Positions 25,965-34,455 of a stretch of DNA of 64,000 bases are shown here, one piece after another. Within the stretch, counting starts at the first letter, position 1. Each line of letters begins with the position of its first letter. This stretch comes from JAHBXL01 sp964409775 (lineage in GTDB: Bacteria > Planctomycetota > Phycisphaerae > Phycisphaerales > UBA1924), in NCBI GenBank assembly GCA_964409775.1, contig CAYPEI010000012.1:37179-101178 (forward strand). Direction: 5' to 3'. The translations under genes and the position numbers were made by a program. The notes under the pieces were generated by a model that made no database searches, had not been told where the DNA came from, and saw nothing but the letters and a program-made list of their open reading frames with translations.

Positions 25965-27614
25965 ATGCCTCCCCCGCGGCCGTACCGCCTGCCCATCGCC
26001 CTGCCCTCCGCCCACTTCATGGCGTTCGCGCCCCTGGATGCGTGGGCCCGCGTGCTTGGTCGGGCTCGGAGTCCGATCTCGCCGCGGTTCTGGCCGCGGC
26101 TTGCGTGGTGCCTGTTCACCTCCTGCATCGCCACCGTCGCGACGTTGCCGGAGCGTCTGATCCTTGCGCCGTTCGTCGCCGCGGCGTATCGGCGCCGGCA
26201 CCGGTCGGTCGACGCTCGCGCGTCGGCCACGAATCCCGGAACGGTCGTGATCGTGGGGTACTACCGCTCCGGCACCACGCATCTGCACTACCTGCTCTCG
26301 TGCGACCCGCGGTTTGTGACGCCCAAGTGGTATCAGGTGCTCGCGCCGACGGGGTTCCTGGCTTCGTGGGAGGCTCTGCGGTGGCTGATGACGCCGTTTG
26401 TCTCGAGCACGCGGCCGCAGGATGACGTCGCGATCGGCCCGGAGTGGCCCGCCGAGGACGACTTCGCCGTCAACAACTGGACCGGTTGCTGCACGATGCC
26501 GGGGCGCATGCTGCTGCCGCGCGCCTGGGACCGATTCTCAAATCTCAACGACATCGAGCATACGCCGCCCGCAGACCGCGACGCGTTCGGCAGCGCCCTT
26601 GTGGGCTTCTGCTGGAAACTCCGGCGGCTGTTCCCTTCGCGCACGCTGCTGCTGAAGACGCCCGCGCACACCGCGCGAGTCGCGGAACTTTGCCGGCTGC
26701 TCGGGCCGAACACGAAGTTCGTTCATCTGTCGCGAGAGGCGGGCGCGGTGCTGCGTTCCAACGTCGCGATGCACGCTCGATTCGAGCCCTACTTTCTGCA
26801 GGACTATCCCGGCGACGCCGTCATCCGCGACCGCATTATCGCCGAGTACGACGCGACGGAACGGGCGTTTCTGAGAGATGCCGCGACGCTGCCGCCGGGC
26901 ACGCTCTCTCGCGTCCGCTACCAGGACCTGGTCGCCGATCCGCTCGGTGAGATCCGCCGTGTGTACCGCGATCTGTCGCTCGGTCTGACTCCTGAACTCG
27001 AGGCCCGTTTCGCCGCGTATCTGCACAGCGTCTCCGACTACCGCGCGGCATCGGACAAACCGAAGCCCGCGGGAAGCGAGAACGGGGGACACGCATCGGC
27101 CGCCGACGCGACACCCGGGCAACTCACCTGGATGCACGCCGCTTTCGGACACGACAAGCCGGCCGCGCCAAAGGCCACGCTCCCGCCTGCGCCGCGCGCC
27201 GCCGATCCCATCACCCCCGGCGCGCCCGTCTTCGCTCCGATCATGGCCGCGGTCGTGGTGAGCGCGCTGTGGCTCGGCCTCGCCGCGGCGTTCCGCGACC
27301 GGTTCGACTGGCTGATCTGGCCGGCGGGGATCGCCGTCGGCCTTGCTTGTCTGCGTGCCGCGCGGGGCGGGACGTGGAGACTGGGCGTGTGGGCCGCGGC
27401 GATCACCCTCTGCACCCAACTGTGCGTGGCGTATCCGGGGACGTACCTGTCGTGCAACGACTACTGGCGGCGCGACGAGGTCGCGTGGCGCGACGTGCTG
27501 GACTCGACACGCGACGGCCTGCTGGCCATCAACAACTTCGTGTGGACGATGCTCGGCGTCGGCACCGCGTACCGCTTCGCGTCGCGCAAGCACGTCCGTC
27601 CGCCGGGGATGTAG
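25965..27614 (+). CDS. Sulfotransferase-family protein with membrane C-terminus
   Basis: A 549-residue protein. Residues about 93-345 resemble PAPS-dependent sulfotransferases: the 5'-phosphosulfate loop is YYRSGTT at 99-105, and HLSREAGAVLRSN supplies the 3'-phosphate-binding Arg and Ser. An N-terminal hydrophobic stretch (about 48-75) precedes the catalytic region. After a polar linker (about 355-410) the last 130 residues contain three or four membrane segments, an unusual attachment. The acceptor is unknown; a surface glycan or lipid is plausible given the envelope genes nearby. Convergent with the Sua5 gene, 4 nt away. Confidence 0.78.
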   Translation: MPPPRPYRLPIALPSAHFMAFAPLDAWARVLGRARSPISPRFWPRLAWCLFTSCIATVATLPERLILAPFVAAAYRRRHRSVDARASATNPGTVVIVGYYRSGTTHLHYLLSCDPRFVTPKWYQVLAPTGFLASWEALRWLMTPFVSSTRPQDDVAIGPEWPAEDDFAVNNWTGCCTMPGRMLLPRAWDRFSNLNDIEHTPPADRDAFGSALVGFCWKLRRLFPSRTLLLKTPAHTARVAELCRLLGPNTKFVHLSREAGAVLRSNVAMHARFEPYFLQDYPGDAVIRDRIIAEYDATERAFLRDAATLPPGTLSRVRYQDLVADPLGEIRRVYRDLSLGLTPELEARFAAYLHSVSDYRAASDKPKPAGSENGGHASAADATPGQLTWMHAAFGHDKPAAPKATLPPAPRAADPITPGAPVFAPIMAAVVVSALWLGLAAAFRDRFDWLIWPAGIAVGLACLRAARGGTWRLGVWAAAITLCTQLCVAYPGTYLSCNDYWRRDEVAWRDVLDSTRDGLLAINNFVWTMLGVGTAYRFASRKHVRPPGM

Positions 27615-27618
27615 GGTT

Positions 27619-28629
27619 TCACTCCGCCGTCGCCCTTCGCAGCCGGTCGCCGATCGCCTCCCACAGCGCCGCATCCGCGTCCGTTGCCCGCACTTCCGGC
27701 TGCTCGATCAGGATTCTCGCTGCGCCCATCGCGTCCGCTTCGCGCAGACGCGCGTAGAGCGCTGCGGCGTACGACTCGGCATCCGATGGCATCGCGATCG
27801 CCACATGCGGCTTCGCGACCAAGCGCGAACCGATGGTCAGGACCGCCGCGGGTGAACCGCCATCGTCACGCAAAGCCGGCGCCAGGTCCTCCCCGCGCAC
27901 AAGCCTCGCCCGCGTCCGCGGCGCATAGTGCCTGGCGAGCATGCCCGGCGACTCCAGCAGCGTCGCGCCCGCGCCGCTCGCCGCGATGCCCGCGCCGATT
28001 TCGACCGCCGTTCCCAGAAGGCTCGAAATCGAGGCGGCGCTGATCAGACCCGGCCGCAGCACGCGGGGTCGGGGGCCGCTCAGTGACACGACGGTGGACT
28101 CGATTCCGCCGCGGCACGCGCCGCCCTCCAGCACAAACAGGTCGCAACCCGGAAAGCCCTGGCGGACATGTTCGGGCGTGGTGGGTGAGATCATCCCCGA
28201 TGGATTGGCGCTCGGCCCCACAAGCGGCCCGCCGAACTCAAAGAGCAGCGCCAGCGCCACCGGATGATCCGGGCACCGCACCGCCACGCCCGGACCTCCC
28301 GCGGTCACGATCGCGGGGAGCCCACGGATCCCGGTTTCCCGCGGCAGAATGATCGACAACGGCCCGGGCCAGAACGCGCGGGTCAGGGCTTCGGCCCCGT
28401 CACTCCACGCGCGCGCCGCGACCACCCGGCGCGCCATCTCCGGCCCGCTCACGTGCACGATCAGCGGGTTGATCGAGGGTCGGCCCTTCAACTCGTACAC
28501 GGCCCGAACCGCGTTCTCGTTCATCGCATCGGCGCCGAGGCCGTACACGGTCTCGGTCGGGAACGCCACCAGCCGCCCCTGTCGGAGCAGCGCCACGGCC
28601 TGCCTGATGTCGGCGAACGCATCTCTCAT
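27619..28629 (-). CDS. tsaC: Threonylcarbamoyl-AMP synthase, Sua5 type
   Basis: A 336-residue enzyme forming threonylcarbamoyl-AMP from threonine, bicarbonate and ATP, the first step of t6A37 tRNA modification. The YrdC domain shows FPTETVYGLGADA, KGRPSINPLIVHV and SANPSG. About 120 further residues form the Sua5 C-terminal domain (ARHYAPRTRARLV). The ATG at 28629 starts the conserved region; the frame extends 28 codons upstream without conserved sequence. Confidence 0.92.
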   Translation of the reverse strand: MRDAFADIRQAVALLRQGRLVAFPTETVYGLGADAMNENAVRAVYELKGRPSINPLIVHVSGPEMARRVVAARAWSDGAEALTRAFWPGPLSIILPRETGIRGLPAIVTAGGPGVAVRCPDHPVALALLFEFGGPLVGPSANPSGMISPTTPEHVRQGFPGCDLFVLEGGACRGGIESTVVSLSGPRPRVLRPGLISAASISSLLGTAVEIGAGIAASGAGATLLESPGMLARHYAPRTRARLVRGEDLAPALRDDGGSPAAVLTIGSRLVAKPHVAIAMPSDAESYAAALYARLREADAMGAARILIEQPEVRATDADAALWEAIGDRLRRATAE

Positions 28630-28749
28630 GCGGGCGATTGTTGGCGAGGGATCGGGTGCCGGGTTGAGAAATCGGCCCCGGCGAACAGGTCGATCGCCGT
28701 GAAAAACATGCAATTCTCAATCGCGGCCAGTTGGAATCGCGCCGACTGC

Positions 28750-29904
28750 TCACTTGTTCGCCGCCGCCACAACCATCGCGATGATCCCCACGATGATCAG
28801 GCACATGATCGTGAACAGCGTGATCTTGATCCAACTGTACGGCCGATCGCCCTGCACCTCTCCCGTCCGTGCGTTCACCAGGAACTGGTAGACACGGTTC
28901 TGATACCGGTACGCGCTCACCCACACCGGGAGCAGGATGTGCTTGTACGTCAGGCGGTCGTACCGGCTGCTCATGCAGTTGATGCGCTGCTCATCGCCGC
29001 CGATGTCGCGGCGGATCGTGCTCTCGATCACTCCCCGCATGATGTCCTTGGCGATCTCGAAGCCCTCGCTCAGGTCGATCTGGTAGCACTCCGCACGGAA
29101 GCCTGCGAGATAGTCCGTTGAGAACGGCACGACCGCCTTCAGATCCCACGGCTCCAGCGCTTCCATCCGCTTGCTCGGCAGCGAATGGCTCGCGATTACC
29201 AGCACGTCATCAAAGGTGTTCTCGACCACGCCCGCGCGGTACGACCAGCGGACCTTCCGCACGGTCTGCCGGTTCTTTCCGGTGCCGACGGTCACGTAGT
29301 ACGCATCGCCCCGCTGGCCCTCGTACCGCGTCGTCACGTGCGTGTCGTAGGTCCAGGCGGGCACGTACGCCCCGCTGACCGCCGCATCGAGCCGACCCTC
29401 GTTCTTGAGCGCATTGGGAGCAAACCACCGGCTCTTCAGCCATGAACGAAAACTCTCGATCGCCCGTTCCCGCGGCACGCCGAAGGGCAGAACCGCGTTG
29501 GGCAGGATCACCGTCGACGTCGACTCGACGGCCACGATGTTGCTGGCGCAGAAAGGGCAGGCCAGGCTGGTGACGCCCCTGGGCTTCACGATCTCGGCAG
29601 CGCAGGAAGAACACTTCAGCGTCGGCGCTTCGACCTTCGCCGCCGCGTTCTGCATCTCCGCAAGCGTGGAGTCGAAACTCAGTTCCTCGACCGCCTCGAA
29701 GCCGCCCGCATCATCGATCTGATTCTCGTGGGAGCAGTACGGGCACTTGAGCGCCATCTGCCCGGGCGCAAACTCCAGTTTGGCCCCGCACTGCTCGCAC
29801 GGATACCGCCGCGGCTCGTTTGCCGCGTGCGCCTGATGCTCGGTCGGGCTGCCTTCGGCCTGGCTTTCCAACGGGTGTTCGTCCTGAATGTTCTCTGTCT
29901 TCAT
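28750..29904 (-). CDS. Double zinc-ribbon membrane protein (YdjG-like)
   Basis: A 384-residue protein with two zinc ribbons: Cys36/39/54/57 and Cys98/101/116/119. A long soluble domain follows (SGAYVPAWTYDTHVTTRYEG...), and a single membrane helix ends the chain (about 358-380). The architecture resembles TFIIB-type zinc-ribbon proteins such as B. subtilis YdjG, which works with SPFH proteins at the membrane. It lies 32 nt downstream of just such an SPFH gene. A tail-anchored or bitopic adaptor is the likely form; enzymatic function is not apparent. The ATG at 29904 is chosen because the longer frame overlaps the SPFH gene. Confidence 0.75.
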   Translation of the reverse strand: MKTENIQDEHPLESQAEGSPTEHQAHAANEPRRYPCEQCGAKLEFAPGQMALKCPYCSHENQIDDAGGFEAVEELSFDSTLAEMQNAAAKVEAPTLKCSSCAAEIVKPRGVTSLACPFCASNIVAVESTSTVILPNAVLPFGVPRERAIESFRSWLKSRWFAPNALKNEGRLDAAVSGAYVPAWTYDTHVTTRYEGQRGDAYYVTVGTGKNRQTVRKVRWSYRAGVVENTFDDVLVIASHSLPSKRMEALEPWDLKAVVPFSTDYLAGFRAECYQIDLSEGFEIAKDIMRGVIESTIRRDIGGDEQRINCMSSRYDRLTYKHILLPVWVSAYRYQNRVYQFLVNARTGEVQGDRPYSWIKITLFTIMCLIIVGIIAMVVAAANK

Positions 29905-29936
29905 GCCGAATCTTGATTCCCGTCTCTGCCGACCGA

Positions 29937-31064
29937 CTACCGCGGAAGCGGCGGCGGCGTTCCCGCTGCCCCGCCGCCAAACGCCGCGGCAAGGTCCGGA
30001 ACATCCTTCGCCGCGGTCCACGCGGCCATCCCCTGTCGCCACACCAGCGTGTCGGGCTTCAGATCGCCCGATCTCGCCCTCGCGATGACGAGGGCCAGTT
30101 CGAAGGGGCCGTGCTGCTGTCCGTCGATCGCAAGAAACAGAGGAGCCGAGGCACCCGGCACCGGCGGAGGCACGCCCGGCCCGCCCCCGGCACCCGCCGC
30201 GGAGCCCGCGCTCTGCTGCATCGCGCCGCCCATCGTCCCGGCGAACGCCTGCCCCATCCCCATGCCCACGAACATCCCCGCCGTGCCCGGGTTCTTCGCG
30301 GCGTCGCCGATCGCCTCCGCGGCCTTGAACTTCGTGTACGCATCGAGGTTGCCGACCACGCCCATGCTCGAACGCTTGTCGAGCGCTGCTTCCACCTCCG
30401 GCGGCAGCGAAACGTTCTCGACCGTCAGCCGGGGGATCTCCAGGCCGTACTTGTCAAAGTCGGCCTGGCACTTGCCCGTGATGAACTCCGACAACTCGCG
30501 GTAGTTGCCCGCGAGGTCGAGCATCGGGATCTTCGACTCGCCGAGGATGTCCGCAAACTCCGAGACGATGATGTTGCGGAGTTGGTTCGCGATCTCCTCG
30601 GTTGTGAAGCGGCCATCGGTGCCGACGACGTTTTTCAGGAATGCCGCGGGGTCTTTGACGCGCATGGTGTAAGTGCCGAACGCGCGCAGCCGCACCGGCC
30701 CGAACTCCGGGTCACGGACCATGATCGGGTTCATGGTGCCCCATTTGAGGTCCGTGAACGTCCGCGTCGAGACGAAGTAGACCTCGGCCTTGAACGGCGA
30801 CTCGAAGCCATACTTCCAGCCCTTGAGCGTCGCCAGGATCGGCAGGTTCTGGGTCGTCAGCGTGTGCGTGCCGGGCTTGAAGACGTCGGCCAGTTGCCCC
30901 TCGTTCACGAAGCACGCCGCCTGCCCTTCGCGCACCACCAGTTTCGCGCCGTACTTGATCTCGTTCTGGAAGCGATCGAACCGGTACACGATCGTGTTGT
31001 TCGTGTCGTCGATCCACTGGACGATGTCGATCAGTTCCTGCTTCAGACGATCCCAGATGCCCAT
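29937..31064 (-). CDS. SPFH-domain protein with C-terminal GYF_2 domain (YdjI-like)
   Basis: A 375-residue protein. Residues about 40-240 form the SPFH/band-7-like fold of the virion-core/YdjI group (KLVVREGQAACFVNEGQL...). A Gly-rich hydrophobic stretch follows (about 260-285), then a Pro-rich linker and a GYF_2 domain (about 305-360; DGQQHGPFELALVIARARSGDLKPDTLVWRQGMAAW). Such proteins form membrane-associated assemblies and, with PspA-like and zinc-ribbon partners, take part in envelope-stress responses in Bacillus. GGGAAG lies 6 nt before the ATG. No PspA homologue is in the window. Confidence 0.85.
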   Translation of the reverse strand: MGIWDRLKQELIDIVQWIDDTNNTIVYRFDRFQNEIKYGAKLVVREGQAACFVNEGQLADVFKPGTHTLTTQNLPILATLKGWKYGFESPFKAEVYFVSTRTFTDLKWGTMNPIMVRDPEFGPVRLRAFGTYTMRVKDPAAFLKNVVGTDGRFTTEEIANQLRNIIVSEFADILGESKIPMLDLAGNYRELSEFITGKCQADFDKYGLEIPRLTVENVSLPPEVEAALDKRSSMGVVGNLDAYTKFKAAEAIGDAAKNPGTAGMFVGMGMGQAFAGTMGGAMQQSAGSAAGAGGGPGVPPPVPGASAPLFLAIDGQQHGPFELALVIARARSGDLKPDTLVWRQGMAAWTAAKDVPDLAAAFGGGAAGTPPPLPR

Positions 31065-31285
31065 TGCTGCTTCCCGCCTTTCTAGGGCCGCCCCATGGGC
31101 GAGCCTGCTCGTACAGGATACCGCGCCCCCCGCCCATCTCCCCTACCCCCTTCCCCTGTTCGCGGCATCCTCCAACTCATTCGGAGAATCGCCGCGGAGT
31201 TGCACCTCGATGGCCCCTTCGCCCCTGCCCCGCCGGGCCTCCAAGCCCTACCGACTGGCGCGAACCCCGGCGCCATCCACGCCGA

Positions 31286-31291
31286 TATAGT
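31286..31291 (+). promoter_or_regulatory. -10 element of rnpB
   Basis: TATAGT lies 7-9 nt upstream of the predicted 5' end of RNase P RNA (31299-31301), which is the expected distance for a housekeeping promoter. A matching -35 is not clear. Confidence 0.6.
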
Positions 31292-31298
31292 TGGGTGA

Positions 31299-31778
31299 CA
31301 GGCGCGGACAAGCGGCCGCCGTCGCCGGGAAACCGGTGCCGGAGGAAAGTCCGAGCACGACAGGACACGGCGGTGGGTAACGCCCACCCGTCCGCAACCG
31401 GTTCAACTGGAACGCGGGCGAGGGAAAGTGCCACAGAAAGCAAACCGCCGATGGCCCTTCAACAGGGCTCAGGCAAGGGTGAAAAGGTGGAGTAAGAGCC
31501 CACCGCCCGCTTGGTGACAAGCGGGGCACGGAAAACCCCGCCGCGTGCAAGGTCCAGCAGTCGCCGCGTCCCTTGTGTTTGCGGGGACGACGCCCGGTCC
31601 GGGCGGAAGGCGGCGGGTAGACCGCTCGAGCCCGTCAGCAATGGCGGGCCCAGAGAAATGGCCGCTCCGCCACGAAGGCCCGCTCTCCTCCCTCCAGCCC
31701 CCGTCAATGAGGACCAGGAGGGAAAGGGGGGCGGGAACCACGCGGCGAGACAGAACTCGGCTTATGCGTCCGCGCCGA
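31299..31778 (+). ncRNA. rnpB: RNase P RNA, bacterial type A
   Basis: Catalytic RNA that removes the 5' leader from pre-tRNAs. The conserved core is present in order: GAGGAAAGTCCGAGC near 31342, ACAGAAAGCAAACCGCC near 31433, AAGGGTGAAAAGGTGG near 31475, and ACAGAACTCGGCTTATG near 31750. The closing helix P1 is exact: GGCGCGGAC at 31301-31309 pairs with GTCCGCGCC at 31768-31776. The length of about 480 nt is somewhat long for type A because of extended GC-rich helices before the 3' conserved block. The overlapping open frames are chance frames in a structural RNA. Confidence 0.96.
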
Positions 31779-31786
31779 TTCCAGAT

Positions 31787-31823
31787 GCGGGCCCTCGGGA
31801 AACCGGGGGCCCGCGGCCGTTTT
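31787..31823 (+). terminator. Intrinsic terminator of rnpB
   Basis: A 12-bp stem (31787-31798 with 31803-31814, one T-G wobble) is closed by a GAAA tetraloop and followed by GGCCGTTTT. It begins 9 nt after the RNase P RNA. Confidence 0.85.
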
Positions 31824-31870
31824 GGCACTGTCTCTGGTGGGCCGGCACTCCGTGTCGGCTTCCTTCGCCT

Positions 31871-33307
31871 TTACGCCCCCGCCATCACCGCCGCTGCGCC
31901 TCGCCGAACTACCACCTGTTGCGAGAGCCGCTTGGCCATGGCCAGCGTCTCGCCCCGCAGTTCCGGCACCGCGGTGTTCTCCCACAACTGGCCCTTGCGC
32001 AGCGGCCCCACCAGCATCAGCCGCTCCTGCACGCGGCCCGTGCGGTCCACGATCGTGCCATGGGCGTCCGTCTCCAGCCCAAGCCCGAGTGCATCCGGAC
32101 GCACCAGCCCATCGGCCACCAGCCGCTGCACGAACGCATCCTCCACCTTGCGCAGGTCCGTCTCCGGGCCCGTGCAGTTGATCACCCGCGCAACACGCAG
32201 GGCGGTCTCGCTCTCTTCGCCGCGAGGCAGCATTCTCACACGCACTCCCGTTGCGTCTTCCGAATAGCCCAGCACACGCCCCGCGTGCACCACCAGTTCG
32301 TTCCGCGCAATCAGTTCCGCGATCGGCGTTGCGCTCTCGGGCGCAGCGCGGTGCCTGTGCGTCTCCCAGAACGGCCGCACATGCCGCAGGAACCGCGCCC
32401 GTTCGCGCTCATCGAGGCTCTGCCAGAGCGCCGGCGTGTCGTGGCGCAGGCTCGTCACCACCTCGCGCCAGTCGATTCCCCGGGCCGCCGCGGCTCGGAC
32501 CTCTGCTCGCAGGGACCTGAGCAGACCAAGCGCGGTCCGCGGCCATTGATCCAGCGACTTCGGCCGCGGGTGCGATGTCGGCGGCCGGATCGATACTCGG
32601 TGCGGCTGGGGCAGGAGTCCCCGGCGCGAGACCGCATGGATCGTGCCGCGATGCCCCCGCTCCTTCAGCGCGATCGCGATGTCCACCATCGTCAAGCCCG
32701 TGCCTATGAGCAGCACTTCGCCATCGGGCTCCACATCCAGCGCGCCCGTTCCCCACGGGTCCTTCGCATAGCGCCAACTCCTATAGAACGCCGAGTCCTC
32801 CACCCACGGATTGCCTGGCGGAAAGTTCCCGATCGCCAGCACCGCGTCGTCGGCCGTGACTTCGCTCCCCCCCTCCAACTCGACCGACACACCCTGGCCC
32901 CGGACCCGCAACCCTGCCGCGCCCCGCGGCACCCTTGTCAGCCGCACCGCCTCACCCGCCGCCGCATCCGCTTCTTCCAGAATCGAGGCGAGGTACCTGC
33001 CGTACATGGGCCGCGGCACAAACGTACCGCCGCTGATCTTCGAGTCCTGTTGGCGCGCCCAGCGGAGAAAGTGATCAGCATCGTCCGGGAACGCGCTCAT
33101 GCGGCCGGCCGGGACGTTCAGCAGGTGGCCCATCGAGGACGTCGAGTAGGCGACGCCCGCGGTGAACTTCCCCGACCGCTCGATCAGGTAGACCTGAAAC
33201 GGCTCGCCACCGCCCGCCTCGCGCTGCTTCTCGGCCAGCAGCCGGAGCAGGTGGACGCAGGTCATGGTCCCGCCGAATCCGGCGCCGATGATCGCGAACG
33301 TACGCAT
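31871..33307 (-). CDS. FAD/NAD(P)-binding oxidoreductase-like protein (YdhS-like)
   Basis: A 478-residue flavoprotein. The N-terminal IIGAGFGGTM binds FAD, HLLNVPAGRMSAF follows, and VLLIGTGLTMVDIAIAL is a second dinucleotide-binding motif near residue 195. INCTGPETDL near residue 375 is the usual FAD-contact strand. The pattern matches the YdhS-like PF13454 family, whose substrates are mostly unknown. It is probably monocistronic, with a leaderless-type promoter. Its 3' end points toward the rnpB terminator. Confidence 0.8.
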   Translation of the reverse strand: MRTFAIIGAGFGGTMTCVHLLRLLAEKQREAGGGEPFQVYLIERSGKFTAGVAYSTSSMGHLLNVPAGRMSAFPDDADHFLRWARQQDSKISGGTFVPRPMYGRYLASILEEADAAAGEAVRLTRVPRGAAGLRVRGQGVSVELEGGSEVTADDAVLAIGNFPPGNPWVEDSAFYRSWRYAKDPWGTGALDVEPDGEVLLIGTGLTMVDIAIALKERGHRGTIHAVSRRGLLPQPHRVSIRPPTSHPRPKSLDQWPRTALGLLRSLRAEVRAAAARGIDWREVVTSLRHDTPALWQSLDERERARFLRHVRPFWETHRHRAAPESATPIAELIARNELVVHAGRVLGYSEDATGVRVRMLPRGEESETALRVARVINCTGPETDLRKVEDAFVQRLVADGLVRPDALGLGLETDAHGTIVDRTGRVQERLMLVGPLRKGQLWENTAVPELRGETLAMAKRLSQQVVVRRGAAAVMAGA

Positions 33308-33313
33308 GGGCCA

Positions 33314-33319
33314 AGTCTA
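33314..33319 (-). promoter_or_regulatory. -10-like element of the flavoprotein gene, leaderless spacing
   Basis: TAGACT on the minus strand ends 6 nt before the ATG at 33307 and no Shine-Dalgarno is present. Confidence 0.5.
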
Positions 33320-33371
33320 CCAGATCTGGAGCGAATCGGCCCGAACACCGCCGCCCGCGATGCTGCCGCGG

Positions 33372-33995
33372 CTACCTGGTCACACGCTCAAAGACGTATC
33401 TCGCGACGGTCCGCGTGCCACGACCGTCCGGCTCGACGGCCTCCAACACCCACCGATCGTCGGTCGTGAAGACGAGTTTCAGCGATACGTCCGCGCCGCG
33501 ACGATCGGCAAAGGTCAGCGCCGAGCCATTCCCGCGCACCTCGCCGTTCAGACGCCGCACCGCAGGCGAGGCGTCGCCCCAGGCGGTGAGCGTCAGGCCG
33601 GCTTCAGGCTCGGAGGCGAAGAGCATGGAGCCGCCCTTGCGTGCCGCTCGCCCGCCGAGTTGTCCGCTGCTGCTCTGCACATCCAGCAGGACAAAGTGCT
33701 CGTTCTCGATGGTGCCCGCCGCGGTCCCCGCGGCCTGAATCTTCGCGCCATCGCTCCCGATCGACCAGCCGTCGAACCGCCAGACGCCGACGATCCTCGC
33801 GAGTACAGCGCGATCGGCATCCGCCTTGGTTCCGCCCGCGGGCGTCTGGATGGCGCGGAGCGCGGGATTCGGGCCGAACTCTTCCTTCGCCGCACCCTGG
33901 CGGCATCCCGATGCGCCGACAGCCGCTCCGCACAGCATCGAAATCACGACCGCGGTGCGGAAGGACCGGATCAAGGCTTCGGTTCGGCTCGGCAT
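33372..33995 (-). CDS. Lipoprotein of unknown function
   Basis: A 207-residue protein with a lipoprotein-like signal ending at Cys31 (VGASGC). The mature part is a beta-rich domain containing VGVWRFDGWSIG and later VARYVFERV, loosely like DUF1579 or lipocalin-like barrels; I would not assign it to a family. The ATG overlaps the stop of the upstream glycine-zipper gene (TGATG), so the two are co-translated. Both are likely envelope lipoproteins. Confidence 0.65.
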   Translation of the reverse strand: MPSRTEALIRSFRTAVVISMLCGAAVGASGCRQGAAKEEFGPNPALRAIQTPAGGTKADADRAVLARIVGVWRFDGWSIGSDGAKIQAAGTAAGTIENEHFVLLDVQSSSGQLGGRAARKGGSMLFASEPEAGLTLTAWGDASPAVRRLNGEVRGNGSALTFADRRGADVSLKLVFTTDDRWVLEAVEPDGRGTRTVARYVFERVTR

Positions 33996-34288
33996 CACTG
34001 TGCACCTCCCGAGTAGCGCATGTCCTGCTGCTGCTGCTGCGCGCGGCGGTTTTGGTCGCCGATGACCCCGCCGGCAACCGCGCCGGAAATGGCGCCGATG
34101 GCCGCGCCCTTGCCGGCAGAACCGGTCAGCGAACCGATGGCCAGTCCGCCGAGCGAACCGATGGCCGCGCCCGACAGGGCGCCTTGACCGGCGGACTCGC
34201 ATCCGGCTGCGCATAAAGCGGTTGCGCCGAAAACGATCGCGCACGCAGCGCGTGCGCTCTTTCGACGACTCGGAATTACGGTGCCCAT
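33995..34288 (-). CDS. Glycine-zipper lipoprotein
   Basis: A 97-residue protein: a signal peptide ending near Cys30 (LCAAGC), then a Gly/Ala-rich glycine-zipper hairpin (GAAIGSLGGLAIGSLTG...AIGAISGAVAGGVIG) and a Gln-rich tail (QQQQQ). This resembles the YMGG/OmpA-like glycine-zipper outer-membrane lipoproteins. GGGG lies 6 nt before the ATG. The start is divergent from the ppk2 operon. Confidence 0.75.
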   Translation of the reverse strand: MGTVIPSRRKSARAACAIVFGATALCAAGCESAGQGALSGAAIGSLGGLAIGSLTGSAGKGAAIGAISGAVAGGVIGDQNRRAQQQQQDMRYSGGAQ

Positions 34289-34336
34289 GAAAACCCCTTT
34301 TGTCTGAGCGTCCCGGAAAAAAACGCGCATCAACGA

Positions 34337-34365
34337 TTGAAACCTATTGTGGACTACAGTATCCT
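34337..34365 (+). promoter_or_regulatory. Sigma-70-type promoter of the ppk2 operon
   Basis: TTGAAA (34337-34342) and TATCCT (34360-34365) are separated by exactly 17 nt in an AT-rich patch, about 90 nt before ppk2. It also faces the divergent lipoprotein genes. Confidence 0.7.
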
Positions 34366-34382
34366 GTTATCCATTGCAGGGC

Positions 34383-34398
34383 AAGTCTTTGTAGACTT
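34383..34398. promoter_or_regulatory. Palindrome in the ppk2 leader, possible operator
   Basis: AAGTCT-TTGT-AGACTT is a perfect 6-bp dyad with a 4-nt centre. It lies just after the expected transcription start of the TTGAAA/TATCCT promoter. A repressor site or a leader hairpin are both possible. Confidence 0.45.
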
Positions 34399-34455
34399 CC
34401 TCAAGGATACCGGCCCGCTTCGACCGAGCGGCGCCAACCGTGCGGAGGCGCTGAC

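Noticed and set aside
31511..33469. Long open frames over rnpB
   Set aside because: They run through structural RNA and antisense to the flavoprotein gene.
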